Origin: Mesoterricola silvestris
Lineage (GTDB): Bacteria > Acidobacteriota > Holophagae > Holophagales > Holophagaceae
DNA: 64,000 bases
Reading direction: 5' to 3'
Assembly: GCF_030295405.1 (NCBI RefSeq)
Contig: NZ_AP027080.1
Span: 124,001-188,000, forward strand
In this document: piece by piece, positions 37,276-46,423 of the stretch
Numbering within the stretch: position 1 is the first letter of the stretch
How the letters are laid out: each line of letters begins with the position of its first letter
Made by a program: the position numbers and the translations under genes
Notes under the pieces: generated by a model
What the model saw: the letters and a program-made list of their open reading frames with translations, nothing else
Databases searched by the model: none
Told to the model about the DNA's origin: nothing

Positions 37276-40187
37276 ACGCGTCCCAGGTGACCCAATTGGC
37301 CCGGCTGCCCCACCTGGTCGCCGAACCGGTCCCGGAGGGGGCCCCCAAGGCCCAGGACGGGGTGCGGATCCTGGTGGAGGGCCATGCGGACGTCTTCATC
37401 CAGGCCTTTCCCCCGGGCCTGCCCGAAAGGCACCGGGACCACCTGTTCCGCCTGGAGGCGGGGGATGTGCTGATGGACCTGCCGCTGCCGGTGGACGATC
37501 CCCACCTGCGCATCGTCGTGGTGGGTTCCAGCGGCGCGCGGACCCTGGGCGGCAGGCTGGGCAGCTTCCTGGGTTCGGCGCCGGGGGATCTGGCGGCCCA
37601 CCTGTTGGCTGCCTTCGCGGGCGCCCTCCTGGAGGGCATCGCCCAGGGACTGGGGGGCGGGGCCGCCGGGAAGCCGATCCTGCCGCTTCGGCCCGGTGCA
37701 TCCGCTCGCCTTGCAGGGGGGACGGCTTTCGCCTTGGCGGCCAGCCAGGGCTGGATCCGGGTGGCCTCGGGCACCGGGTACCTCCTGGGGGATTCCGCCC
37801 ATCCCCTGGATGCTTCCCTGGGCCCCATTCCGCTGGTGCGGGGAATATGGCTTGAGATGGGGGAAGCGGACGGGGCCGTGGAGGTGCTTGGGCTGGATGA
37901 ATGGCCGGAGGACACGCGGCTGGGGGACGTACTGGATCGGATGGTCCCTTGCCTGATGAGTTGGAAGGGCCGCCGCTACACCCTCGGTGAGCGGGATCAT
38001 CTGGGGCGTCAGCGGCGGCAGGAGGACGCGGAACGGGACCGGCTGCGCCGAAGTCTGGCGGCCCTCGCATCCCTTACCGGCCGCGTCGCGGGGGTGGAGG
38101 CGGCCCCGGCCTCCAGCGAAATGCTGACGGCCTGCCGCCTGACGGGAGCCCATGCGGGCATCACCTTCCAGGAGCCCCCCCGGTGGGTCCTGGAGGATCC
38201 CTCCCGGGACCTCCTCACGGCCATCTGCCGGGCCTCGCGGGTGCGGGCGCGGGAGGTGGTCCTGCGGGGAACGTGGTGGAAGCGGGATGCCGGCGCGATC
38301 CTGGCCTTCCTGGACGAGGGCCGGGTTCCGGTGGCCCTGCTGCCGCAAAGGCGCGGCGGCGGCTATTTCCTGGCCCGGGAACCGGGGTCCCCCCCCGTTC
38401 CCCTGGATCCGGACCTGGCGGCGCGCCTCCATCCCTTCGGGTACACCTTCTACCGGCCGGGGCCCCCGGGGCCCATGGGGGCCCTGGATCTGCTCAGGCT
38501 CGCGGGGCCTTCGGTGCGCAACGACCTGGGGTGGGTCCTGGCCATGGCCCTTTTCGGCGGCGTGGCCGGAATGGCCCTTCCCATGGCCCTGGGGCAGATC
38601 ATGGCCCAGGCGATTCCCCAGGCCGACGTGCGCACCGTGGGCACCCTGTTCGTCACCCTTGCGGCCCTGACGATCAGCGTCACCCTCCTGGACCTGAGCC
38701 GGGGCATCGCGATGCTGCGCATCGAGGGGCGGACGGCGGTGTCGTTGCAGGCCGCGGTGGTGGACCGTCTCCTGACCCTGCCGGCGAAGTTCTTCCGTGG
38801 CCACACGGTGGGCGACCTCGTCCTGCGGGCGACGGCCGTGGAGAAGGCCCAGATGGTCCTTTCGGGGGCCGCGGTCACCGGACTCCTGGGAGCCGCGTTC
38901 TCGGGCACCCAGATCCTCCTCCTGTTCGCGTTCGACCCGACCCTGGCCTGGGTGGCTCTGGGGCTGGTCCTGGCCATCCTCGGCGTGTTCGCGGGGGTCG
39001 TGGCGCGGCGCAACCGGCTGGAGGCGCTCCGGCGGGATGCGGACCGGGCCCTCACGGGCCTGGCCTGCCAGCTCCTGACGGGGGTGGTCAAGCTGCGGGT
39101 GGCCGCGGCGGAGGGGCGGGGGTTCGCCATCTGGTGCGAGCGCCTCCTGAACGCCCAGCGGGTGGAAAAGCGGGACGCCGGCTGGCACCAGGGTCTGACC
39201 GTGGTCACGGGTTCCCTGCCCTTCGTTTCGACGCTGGTGCTCATGGCCGCCGTGGACCTGTGGCGCACGGGGCCCGGCGGCGGCATCCAGCCCGCGGCGT
39301 TCATGGCCTTCAACGCGGCCTTTTCCAGTGCGATGGCCGCCGCCGTGACCCTGGGGGGATCCCTGTCCCTGCTGCCCCAGGTCAAGCCCATCTTCGACCA
39401 GGCCCGGCCCATCCTGGAGGCCGAGCCCGAGGTGGATCCCCAGAAGCCCGACCCGGGCCGCCTCAGGGGGGGCCTGGAGATCAGCCGGGTCTCCTTCCGG
39501 TACCTTCCGGAGGGTCCGCCCATCCTCCGGGATATCTCCCTCCACGCCCATCCGGGGGAATTCGTCGCCCTGGCCGGGCCTTCGGGAAGCGGCAAATCCA
39601 CGCTGCTGCGGCTGCTGCTGGGCTTCGAGCGCCCTGAAACGGGCGTGGTCCGCTACGACGAGCACGACCTGGACGCCGTGGACGTCGGCAGCCTGCGCAG
39701 CCAGATCGGCGTGGTCCTCCAGGGGAGCCGGCTCCTGGGGGGAAGCATCTGGCAGAACATCGTCGGATCGAGCCTGCGCACCCTGGATGAAGCCTGGGCG
39801 GCCGCAGAGGCGGCGGGCCTGGCCGACGACATCCGGGAAATGCCCATGGGCATGCACACGGCCCTTGCCGATGGGGGCGGCACCCTATCCGGCGGCCAGC
39901 GCCAGAAGCTTCTCATCGCCAGGGCCCTGGTCCACAAACCCCGCATCATCCTCTTCGACGAGGCCACCAGCGCCCTGGACAACCGCACCCAGGCCACCGT
40001 GAGCCGCAGCCTGGACCGCCTCAACGCCACGCGCCTGGTCATCGCCCACCGCCTGAGCACCATCCGGAACGCGGACCGGATCTACGTCCTGGACCAGGGG
40101 CGCCTGGTCCAGGACGGGACCTTCCGGGAGCTGGGGGAACGGGCGGGCCTGTTCCGGGACCTGGCCCTGCGGCAGCGGGTCCAGTAA
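37263..40187 (+). CDS. Second NHLM-type ABC exporter, N-terminally extended, no peptidase
   Basis: 974 aa. The first roughly 420 residues are an NHLM-specific extension with no C39 cysteine. A membrane domain (about 425-700, e.g. VLAMALFGGVAGMALPMALGQIMAQ) and an ATPase follow: Walker A GPSGSGKST, Q-loop VLQGSRLL, signature LSGGQRQKLLIARAL, Walker B IILFDEATSALD, IAHRLSTI. NHLM clusters commonly pair a peptidase ABC with such a partner, probably as a heterodimer. ATG at 37263 overlaps the previous gene. Its TAA stop (40185-40187) coincides with the first bases of the 490-bp repeated element. Confidence 0.92.
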   Translation: MFRLNASQVTQLARLPHLVAEPVPEGAPKAQDGVRILVEGHADVFIQAFPPGLPERHRDHLFRLEAGDVLMDLPLPVDDPHLRIVVVGSSGARTLGGRLGSFLGSAPGDLAAHLLAAFAGALLEGIAQGLGGGAAGKPILPLRPGASARLAGGTAFALAASQGWIRVASGTGYLLGDSAHPLDASLGPIPLVRGIWLEMGEADGAVEVLGLDEWPEDTRLGDVLDRMVPCLMSWKGRRYTLGERDHLGRQRRQEDAERDRLRRSLAALASLTGRVAGVEAAPASSEMLTACRLTGAHAGITFQEPPRWVLEDPSRDLLTAICRASRVRAREVVLRGTWWKRDAGAILAFLDEGRVPVALLPQRRGGGYFLAREPGSPPVPLDPDLAARLHPFGYTFYRPGPPGPMGALDLLRLAGPSVRNDLGWVLAMALFGGVAGMALPMALGQIMAQAIPQADVRTVGTLFVTLAALTISVTLLDLSRGIAMLRIEGRTAVSLQAAVVDRLLTLPAKFFRGHTVGDLVLRATAVEKAQMVLSGAAVTGLLGAAFSGTQILLLFAFDPTLAWVALGLVLAILGVFAGVVARRNRLEALRRDADRALTGLACQLLTGVVKLRVAAAEGRGFAIWCERLLNAQRVEKRDAGWHQGLTVVTGSLPFVSTLVLMAAVDLWRTGPGGGIQPAAFMAFNAAFSSAMAAAVTLGGSLSLLPQVKPIFDQARPILEAEPEVDPQKPDPGRLRGGLEISRVSFRYLPEGPPILRDISLHAHPGEFVALAGPSGSGKSTLLRLLLGFERPETGVVRYDEHDLDAVDVGSLRSQIGVVLQGSRLLGGSIWQNIVGSSLRTLDEAWAAAEAAGLADDIREMPMGMHTALADGGGTLSGGQRQKLLIARALVHKPRIILFDEATSALDNRTQATVSRSLDRLNATRLVIAHRLSTIRNADRIYVLDQGRLVQDGTFRELGERAGLFRDLALRQRVQ

Positions 40188-40677
40188 TCGCACCTGTCCC
40201 GGACGTACGCCCCGGTTCGCTGCTGCGGGCCAAGCCCGCAGCAACGGAAGGCTGTCACCCCATGGTTGGGCCTGTGTTTCACCCATTGGCCCCGACCCAC
40301 CTCGGGGCCTCTCTTCGCGTGCTGCGAGGAGGGCCTTGGACCGCGCCAACGCTAATCAGCAAAGCGACCTCGTCTCGAACCGGGCCTTCGGCAGGTCCGG
40401 GTTCGAGCTGACTTCAAAAGGGTGTGGCGGGTGCACACCATTCAGCGTCGGCGCCCACCGGCACCGGGAGGGCCATCGCGAAGCAAACCCACAAACCCAT
40501 GGGAGCCGCTCTCCTCGCCTGGGCCTTCCAGGAGAGCCCTTTCCTACCGGATTCCCTTCTGCTCAACGAAGTGGGTTGGGCGCAGCACAGCCCCAACGTC
40601 TCTTCCGCACCCCCCCGTCATCGCCGGCTTGGCCGGCGATGACGGAACAGGGCGAACGTCCGGGACACGTACGATTA
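40185..40677 (-). mobile_element. Dispersed MITE-like element, copy B (inverted)
   Basis: About 490 bp of non-coding DNA with inverted ends: TAATCGCACCTGTCCCGGAC at 40185-40204 answers CGTCCGGGACACGTACGATTA-type sequence at 40657-40677. Inside are a 14-bp hairpin (40615-40628/40632-40645, CCGTCATCGCCGGC) and a 10-bp hairpin (40221-40230/40234-40243, TGCTGCGGGC). Its reverse complement aligns over nearly its full length with 55387-55787. Compared with that copy it has an extra segment at about 40361-40438, itself able to fold (CTCGAAC / GTTCGAG). It fills almost the whole 503-bp gap between the exporter and ilvE. Confidence 0.8.
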
Positions 40678-40690
40678 CGTGGCCAGGCCC

Positions 40691-41806
40691 CTAGCAGACC
40701 TGGTGCATCCAGCCGTTCAGGTCGGCGTCCACGCCGTGCTGGAGGTTGAGCAGGGCCTCCCGCAGCTGGCTGGCCACGGGGCCGGTTTCGCCGCGGTTGA
40801 TCTGCCACTCGCCATGGGCGGACTTCACGGTGCCGATGGGGGTGATGACGGCGGCGGTGCCGCAGGCGAAGGCTTCGGTCATGCGGCCCTCCAGGATGGC
40901 CTCCCGCCAGTCGTCCACGGAGATGCGGCGCTCCTCGGCGCGGAAGCCGAGCTTCTTCGCGATCTCCAGCAGGCTGAGGCGGGTGATGCCGGGCAGGAGG
41001 GTGCCGGTGAGCATGGGGGTGACCACGACGGTCTCCCCGCCTTCCTTGTAGACGAAGAAGATGTTCATGCCGCCCATCTCCTCGATGTACCGGCGATGCA
41101 CGGCGTCCAGCCAGACCACCTGGTCGCAGCCTTCGGCCTTGGCTTCGGTCTGGGCCACGAGGCTGGCGGCATAGTTGCCGGCGCACTTGGCCGAGCCGGT
41201 GCCGCCGGGCGCGGCGCGCACGTAGTTCTCGGAGATCCACACGGTCACCGGCTTGACGCCCTGGGGGAAGTAGGCGCCCGAGGGGGAGGCGATGAGGATG
41301 AACAGGTACTCCTTGGCGGCCTTGACGCCCAGGGCCGCTTCGGTGGCGATCATGAAGGGGCGCAGGTAGAGGCTTTCGCCGATGGCGTTGGGGACCCAGT
41401 CCTTTTCCTGGCGGATGAGGATGTCCGCGGCTTCCACGAAGAGATCCACGGGCAGCTCGGGCATGGCCAGGCGGCGGGCGGAGGCGTTGAAGCGGTGGGC
41501 GTTGGATTCCGGGCGGAAGGTCTTGACGTGGCCATCGGGCTGGCGGTAGGCCTTGAAGCCCTCGAAGATCGCCTGGCCGTAGTGCAGGACGCTGGCCGCG
41601 GGATCCAGGACGATGGGGCCGTAGGGCTTCAGCACGCCCTTGCCCCAGCCCAGCTCCTCGCTGTAGGGGATGACCACCATGTGCTCGGTGAAGATCTTGC
41701 CGAAGCCCGGGTTCTGCATGCGCTTCGCCCGCTCTTCCGATGACAGGGGCTCGCGGGCGAGCTGGACGTCGAAGCGCGCGGTGTTGGAGGTGGAGAGGGC
41801 GGTCAT
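40691..41806 (-). CDS. ilvE: Branched-chain amino acid aminotransferase
   Basis: 371 aa, the size of the longer (mitochondrial/Bacillus-like) BCAT group. PLP enzyme of fold IV: LDPAASVLHYGQAIFEGFKAYRQPDG near residue 70, RPFMIATEAALGV near 145, the PLP lysine in SAKCAGNYAASL near 195, VVWLDAVHRRYIEEMGGMNIFFV, and the phosphate-binding TGTLLPGITRLSLLEIA near 260, GTAAVITPIG near 310. It makes or breaks down Leu, Ile and Val. ATG at 41806 overlaps the MocR stop (ATGA), so the two are coupled. Confidence 0.95.
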   Translation of the reverse strand: MTALSTSNTARFDVQLAREPLSSEERAKRMQNPGFGKIFTEHMVVIPYSEELGWGKGVLKPYGPIVLDPAASVLHYGQAIFEGFKAYRQPDGHVKTFRPESNAHRFNASARRLAMPELPVDLFVEAADILIRQEKDWVPNAIGESLYLRPFMIATEAALGVKAAKEYLFILIASPSGAYFPQGVKPVTVWISENYVRAAPGGTGSAKCAGNYAASLVAQTEAKAEGCDQVVWLDAVHRRYIEEMGGMNIFFVYKEGGETVVVTPMLTGTLLPGITRLSLLEIAKKLGFRAEERRISVDDWREAILEGRMTEAFACGTAAVITPIGTVKSAHGEWQINRGETGPVASQLREALLNLQHGVDADLNGWMHQVC

Positions 41807-43296
41807 GGCAGCTCCTTCGGAGGCGAGACGCCGGGACGGGCATGGATGAGCCCGCCCAGGCGCTCGATGGCTTCGCGGGTCACGCTGGGCGCATGGGTTG
41901 AGAAATTGAGACGGAGGCAGTTGGTGCCCCGTCCATCCGGAAAGAAGAGGGGACCCGGGGCGAAGCCCAGCCCGTGGGAGATGGCCTCGCGGTGCAGGTC
42001 GAGGGCGGAGACGTCCTCGGGCAGCACCACCCAGAGGTGCATGCCGCCCTTGGGCTCGGTGACTTCGGCGTCCCGGGGGAAACTGGCCTGGATGGCCTCC
42101 AGCATGGCGTCCCGGCGCTCCCGGAGGGCCTTGCGGATCCGCACCAGGTGGCGCCGGAAGCCGCCGGATTCCAGGAAGTGGCCGATCACGGCCTGGGAGA
42201 GGGTGGGCAGGGCGATGGTGTGCACCTCCTGCACCAGGGCCAGGCGGCCCAGCACCGCGTCGGGGGCGATGATGTAGCCCAGGCGCAGGCCCGCGGCCAC
42301 GGATTTGGAGAAGCTGCCCAGGTGGATGACGTGCTCGGCCCCCGGCAGGCTCCGGAAGGAGGGCGTGCGGCCGCCGATGAACCGCAGATCCCCGTAGGTG
42401 TCGTCCTCCACGATCGTCACGCCGTGGGCGCGGGTGAGGGCCAGGATGCGCTCCCGCCGGGCGCGGCTGAGGGTCATGCCCGTGGGATTGTGGAAGGTGG
42501 GCACCGTGAAGAGGAACTTGGCGTCGCCCTTCTGGAGGATGGAGGCGAGCCGGTCGGGGTTGAGGCCGTTGCGGTCCACGGGCACGGGCACGGCTTCCCG
42601 GCCCAGGGTGCGGATGAGGGCCAGGGCGCCCACGTAGCAGGGGCTCTCCACCAGCACCCGGTCCCCGGGGATGGTGAGGGATTCCAGCACCAGGGCCAGG
42701 CCCGCCTGGGAACCGGGAATGGAGCGGATGCCCCAGCCCGGCGGGACGGGCTCGCCCTCGTCCCGGAGCCAGTCGGCCACGCCGGTGAGGTACGAGGGGT
42801 GGCCCGCCGGCGCGGCGTACACCCAGGCTTCGGCATCCAGTTCCTTCATGGTGCGGGTGTACAGGCGGCGGAGCGCATCCCCGGGCAGGAGGTCCGTGGG
42901 CGGGAAGGCGGCGGAGAAGCTCACCAGGCTCCGGTTCTGGGCCGCTTCCAGGGTGTCGCCCAGCCAGGGGCCCAGTTCGTCCTCCCGCACCCGCAGGGAG
43001 GATCCCTGGAAGGGGAAGGAATCGGGATCCAGCAGGGCCGGGGCCTCGGGCAGGTAGTCGCTCACGAAGCTGCCGCGGCCCGTCACGGTCTGCACCCAGC
43101 CCGTGCGCTTGAGCCCCGCCAGGGCCTTGAGCACGGTGAGGCGGTGCACCTTGAACCGCAGCGCCAGGTCCGGCACGGCGGGCAGGCGCATGCCCGGGTT
43201 CCACTCGTTGGCCTGGATGAGCGAACGGAGCGTCCGCTGCAACTGCAGATAGAGGGGGCTGGCTGCGCCGGGGTTCAGGGGGGCCGTGGGGATCAT
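41803..43296 (-). CDS. MocR/GntR-family regulator with aminotransferase domain
   Basis: 497 aa. N-terminal GntR winged helix (YLQLQRTLRSLIQANEWNPGMRLPAVPDLALRFKVHRLTVLKALAGLKRTGWVQTVTGRGSFV) joined to a fold-I aminotransferase domain with the PLP lysine in HLGSFSKSVAAGLRLGYI, substrate-binding SQAGLALVLESL and TFHNPTGMTLSRARRERIL. MocR proteins sense an amino-acid or PLP-related ligand. Overlap with ilvE suggests control of branched-chain amino acid transamination, or that the protein itself acts as an aminotransferase (2-aminoadipate/Lys type). ATG at 43296 chosen over TTG at 43305. Confidence 0.92.
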   Translation of the reverse strand: MIPTAPLNPGAASPLYLQLQRTLRSLIQANEWNPGMRLPAVPDLALRFKVHRLTVLKALAGLKRTGWVQTVTGRGSFVSDYLPEAPALLDPDSFPFQGSSLRVREDELGPWLGDTLEAAQNRSLVSFSAAFPPTDLLPGDALRRLYTRTMKELDAEAWVYAAPAGHPSYLTGVADWLRDEGEPVPPGWGIRSIPGSQAGLALVLESLTIPGDRVLVESPCYVGALALIRTLGREAVPVPVDRNGLNPDRLASILQKGDAKFLFTVPTFHNPTGMTLSRARRERILALTRAHGVTIVEDDTYGDLRFIGGRTPSFRSLPGAEHVIHLGSFSKSVAAGLRLGYIIAPDAVLGRLALVQEVHTIALPTLSQAVIGHFLESGGFRRHLVRIRKALRERRDAMLEAIQASFPRDAEVTEPKGGMHLWVVLPEDVSALDLHREAISHGLGFAPGPLFFPDGRGTNCLRLNFSTHAPSVTREAIERLGGLIHARPGVSPPKELP

Positions 43297-43391
43297 GACC
43301 CCCAAAGCTTGGGCTCCAAACGGGGAAAAGTCACCCCACGGGGGTCAAAACCGCAGGCCAAGGCAGACCGGTCGCCGGGAAGGGGGCGGTT

Positions 43392-44681
43392 TTAGGAATT
43401 TCCCATACCGGCACAGACCGCCAGATCTTCTTTCCGGATCCCCGCCGATCGCCGGACGCCCAGGGCGGAAACCCCCAGGGCGCCGGGGTCCAGCACCTCC
43501 CGGGCCACCCGCTGCACCTGGTCCAGGCTGACCTCCTCGATTTCGGCGATCTGCTGGTCCAGGCTCAGGATGGTGTCCGTGTGCAGGCGCTGGTAGGCCA
43601 GGCTGAACATGCGGCTGGTGGCGGATTCCTGGCTGAAGACCAGGTTGGTGCGCAGCTGGAGCTTGGCCCGGTCCAGTTCCTCCCGGGTGATGCCGGCCTC
43701 CCGCACCTTGGCGCACTCCGCCGCCGCCCGGCGCACCAGCTCCCGGGCCCGCTCCGGCGCGCAGCTGGCGCTGATCTGCAGGGCTCCGGCGTCCCGGTAG
43801 TGGGTGAGGTAGGTGCCCACCTGGTAGCACAGGGCGTTCTTCTCCCGCAGTTCCATGAAGAGCCGGCTGGACATGCCGCCCCCCAGCACGTGGCTGAGCA
43901 CGCCCACCGCCACCCGGTCCGGGTGCACGTGGGGGGGGGCCGGGAACCCCAGGACGAGGCTGGTCTGCTGCAGTTCCTTGCGGGGGGTGTTGAGGACGAA
44001 GGGTCTGGGCCGGCCGGAGGCCGGACGCACCCCGTCGTCCCGGAGACCCCGAGGCAGGGCCTCCAGCACGGGCTGGACCAGGTCCAGGAAGGGCTGGACC
44101 TCGATGTCCCCCGCGGCGACGATGAGGATATTGGGGGCCCGGTAGGTCTTGTCGAAGAAGGCCCGCGCCTCGTCCCGGCCGTACGTGCCCACCTGTTCCC
44201 GGCGGCCGAGGATGGAGTGGGCCAGGGGGCTGCCCGGCCAGAAGTGGGAGTAGAAGAGCTCGCTCACCCAGTCGTCAGGCTGGTCCTCGCTCTGGCTGAT
44301 CTCCTCCAGGATGACCTTGCGCTCCCGGGCCAGCTCCTCCCCGTCGAAGGTGGGCGTGGTCACCAGGTCCCCCAGGATGGACACCAGGTCCGGGAGCTTT
44401 TCCTTCAGGACCTTGCCGTAAAAGCAGGCGGACTCCTTGCCGGTGAAGGCGTCGAGGCTGCCGCCCAGGTGGTCCGTGGCCTCGGCCATGACCTGGGGCT
44501 CCGGGAACTTCGCCGTGCCCTTGAAGACGGTGTGCTCGATGAAGTGGGCCAGGCCCTCCTCCCCCGGGAGTTCCCAGCAGGAGCCCCGCTTCACCCAGAA
44601 CCCCACGGAGCAGCTGCGCACGCTGGGGATGGGGTCGATGAGGAGCTCGGTGCCGTGGGGGGAGATGGACCGGTAGGGCAT
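43392..44681 (-). CDS. M16-family zinc metallopeptidase
   Basis: 429 aa, the size of a single two-domain M16 subunit such as PqqL/YmxG. The inverted zinc motif is intact: EEGLAHFIEHTVFKGT (HxxEH, residues about 46-50) with the downstream Glu in the ESACFYGKVLKEKLPDLVSIL region. The second domain carries the usual R/Y pair region LGGGMSSRLFMELREKNALCYQVGTY. No signal peptide is evident, so a cytoplasmic peptidase is likely. It lies 36 bp after the ABC transporter operon and is convergent to nothing; mocR follows on the same strand. Confidence 0.93.
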   Translation of the reverse strand: MPYRSISPHGTELLIDPIPSVRSCSVGFWVKRGSCWELPGEEGLAHFIEHTVFKGTAKFPEPQVMAEATDHLGGSLDAFTGKESACFYGKVLKEKLPDLVSILGDLVTTPTFDGEELARERKVILEEISQSEDQPDDWVSELFYSHFWPGSPLAHSILGRREQVGTYGRDEARAFFDKTYRAPNILIVAAGDIEVQPFLDLVQPVLEALPRGLRDDGVRPASGRPRPFVLNTPRKELQQTSLVLGFPAPPHVHPDRVAVGVLSHVLGGGMSSRLFMELREKNALCYQVGTYLTHYRDAGALQISASCAPERARELVRRAAAECAKVREAGITREELDRAKLQLRTNLVFSQESATSRMFSLAYQRLHTDTILSLDQQIAEIEEVSLDQVQRVAREVLDPGALGVSALGVRRSAGIRKEDLAVCAGMGNS

Positions 44682-44717
44682 CGGAACAGTGTAGCGGCCC
44701 CCGGGGCCGAACCCACC

Positions 44718-45503
44718 TCAGCCTTCGGCCTCCCGTCCCGCCAGTCCCACGGGGGTCCTCTGCAGCTTCCAGCCGCACAGGGCCCAGCACAGCGCCCCGA
44801 AGAGCACCAGGGCCAGGATGGAGACGGCCACGGGGCTGGTGATCTGTTCCTGGGCGAGGATCTCCCAGTCCGCCACCATGCCGCCGCGGCTGCCGGAGAT
44901 GCTTTCGATGTGGTGGAGGAAGGTGAGGCGCTGGAGGGTGGCCGGCAGCACCCGCAGGATGGATTCCCAGCCGAAGAGCACCAGGGCCCCCCACAGGGTG
45001 CCCCGCTTGAAGACCAGCACCAGGAGGCTCATGAAGGCCAGTTCGGCCCAGAAGGCCAGCACCAGGGCCAGGGCCTGCAGGAGGGCGGAGGCCGGGTTGG
45101 CGCCCAGGGCCATGAGGCCCAGGCCCGCGGCGGCGAGCCACAGGGCCCCCCACACGAACCACACCAGGCCCTTGGCGAAGGGGAGGATCCACACGGGCAC
45201 GGGCCGCACCAGGATGAGGGGGAGGGTGCGCTGCTCCAGGTCCTCGCGGATCCCGCCGGGGGCGGCCACGAGCACCATGATGGGCAGGATGAGCGCCGCC
45301 AGGACGCCGTGGAAGAGGTGCAGGGCCAGGCGGGAATCGAAGTTCCCGAACTGCCTGCCGATCATCAGCCCCACGAAGGAGAGGGCCACGGGCAGCACCG
45401 CCAGGGCGCAGAGCACCCAGCCCCGGGCCTGCAGGGCCCGCGGCGCGTAGCCCAGGGCCACGGCGCGCACGGTGGTGATCGCGGAGAGGGCTCGGGTCGT
45501 CAT
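44718..45503 (-). CDS. ABC-2 type transporter permease (first pair)
   Basis: 261 aa with six hydrophobic segments (WVLCALAVLPVALSFVGLMIG, LALHLFHGVLAALILPIMVLVAAP, GLVWFVWGALWLAAAGLGLMAL, and three more). The motif GGIREDLEQRTLPLILVRPVPVWILPFAKG is typical of ABC-2 exporters. ATG at 45503 overlaps the stop of its ATPase (ATGA). Substrate unknown. Confidence 0.85.
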   Translation of the reverse strand: MTTRALSAITTVRAVALGYAPRALQARGWVLCALAVLPVALSFVGLMIGRQFGNFDSRLALHLFHGVLAALILPIMVLVAAPGGIREDLEQRTLPLILVRPVPVWILPFAKGLVWFVWGALWLAAAGLGLMALGANPASALLQALALVLAFWAELAFMSLLVLVFKRGTLWGALVLFGWESILRVLPATLQRLTFLHHIESISGSRGGMVADWEILAQEQITSPVAVSILALVLFGALCWALCGWKLQRTPVGLAGREAEG

Positions 45504-46423
45504 TGGTGGTCCTTGGTGAGGAACTGGAAGACCGCGTCCAGGTTGAGGTCCAGGGGGTCCAGGGCCGCCAGGGGCAGGCGCCCATCCACCACGGCCTCCT
45601 GGAGCCGGGGCAGGAAGGTCCGCGGATTGCGCACGGCCAGGACGGCCCCGCCCTCCTCCATGCGCAGGCCCACCAGCTCGTCCTGCTCCACGGCCCACCG
45701 GGCCACGGCGGTGGCGGATTCCGCGGTGACGCGCAGTTCCACCGGGTGCCGGTCCAGGAGCTCGCGGATCTCGGGCACGCTCCCCTCGGCCAGGAGCCGG
45801 CCCCGGAAGAGCAGGAGGATGCGGTCGGTTAGCTGGGCCACTTCGCCCAGGATGTGGCTGGACACGAGGACGCGGGTTCCGCCCCCGGCCAGCATGCGGA
45901 GCAGGTCCATGAGCTGGAGGCGGGCTTCGGGATCCAGGCCGTTGAAGGGCTCGTCCAGGATGAGGAGCCGGGGCTCGTGGAGCAGGGCCTGGGCCAGGCG
46001 GATGCGCTGGCGCATGCCCTTGGACATGGACGTGAAGGGCTGGGCGGCCCGGGCCTCCATCCCCGTGATGGCCAGGGCCCGCCGCAGGGCCAGGTCCAGG
46101 GCGCGGCCCTCGAGGCCGGAAAGCTGGGCCATCATGCGCAGCCAGCGGTCCGCGCGCATGCCGCCCGGGAAGCGGTCCCCCTCGGGCACCAGGCCCAGGC
46201 GGGAGAGGACGGCGGGGTTGCGGAAGGGCGCTTCGCCGAAGATCTCCACCTGGCCGCCGCTGGGGGGCAGCAGGCCGCTCAGGAGCTGGATGAGGCTGGA
46301 CTTGCCGGCGCCGTTGGGGCCCAGGAGGCCGGTGATGCCGCCCTCGGGGCCCAGGTGGAAGCTGGTGGGGGACAGGCCGAGGATATCGCCGTACCGGAGG
46401 GAGGCGCGCTGCAGGGAGATCAT
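45500..46423 (-). CDS. ABC transporter ATP-binding protein (first pair)
   Basis: 307 aa. Walker A GPNGAGKSS, Q-loop-like LGLVPEGDRFPGG, signature SMSKGMRQRIRLAQAL, Walker B LLILDEPFNGLDP and switch His in VLVSSHILGE. The signature reads SKGMRQ instead of SGGQ, common in ABC-2 exporters of the CcmA/NatA type. A roughly 90-residue C-terminal extension follows. It overlaps both neighbouring permease genes by four bases. Confidence 0.9.
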   Translation of the reverse strand: MISLQRASLRYGDILGLSPTSFHLGPEGGITGLLGPNGAGKSSLIQLLSGLLPPSGGQVEIFGEAPFRNPAVLSRLGLVPEGDRFPGGMRADRWLRMMAQLSGLEGRALDLALRRALAITGMEARAAQPFTSMSKGMRQRIRLAQALLHEPRLLILDEPFNGLDPEARLQLMDLLRMLAGGGTRVLVSSHILGEVAQLTDRILLLFRGRLLAEGSVPEIRELLDRHPVELRVTAESATAVARWAVEQDELVGLRMEEGGAVLAVRNPRTFLPRLQEAVVDGRLPLAALDPLDLNLDAVFQFLTKDHQ

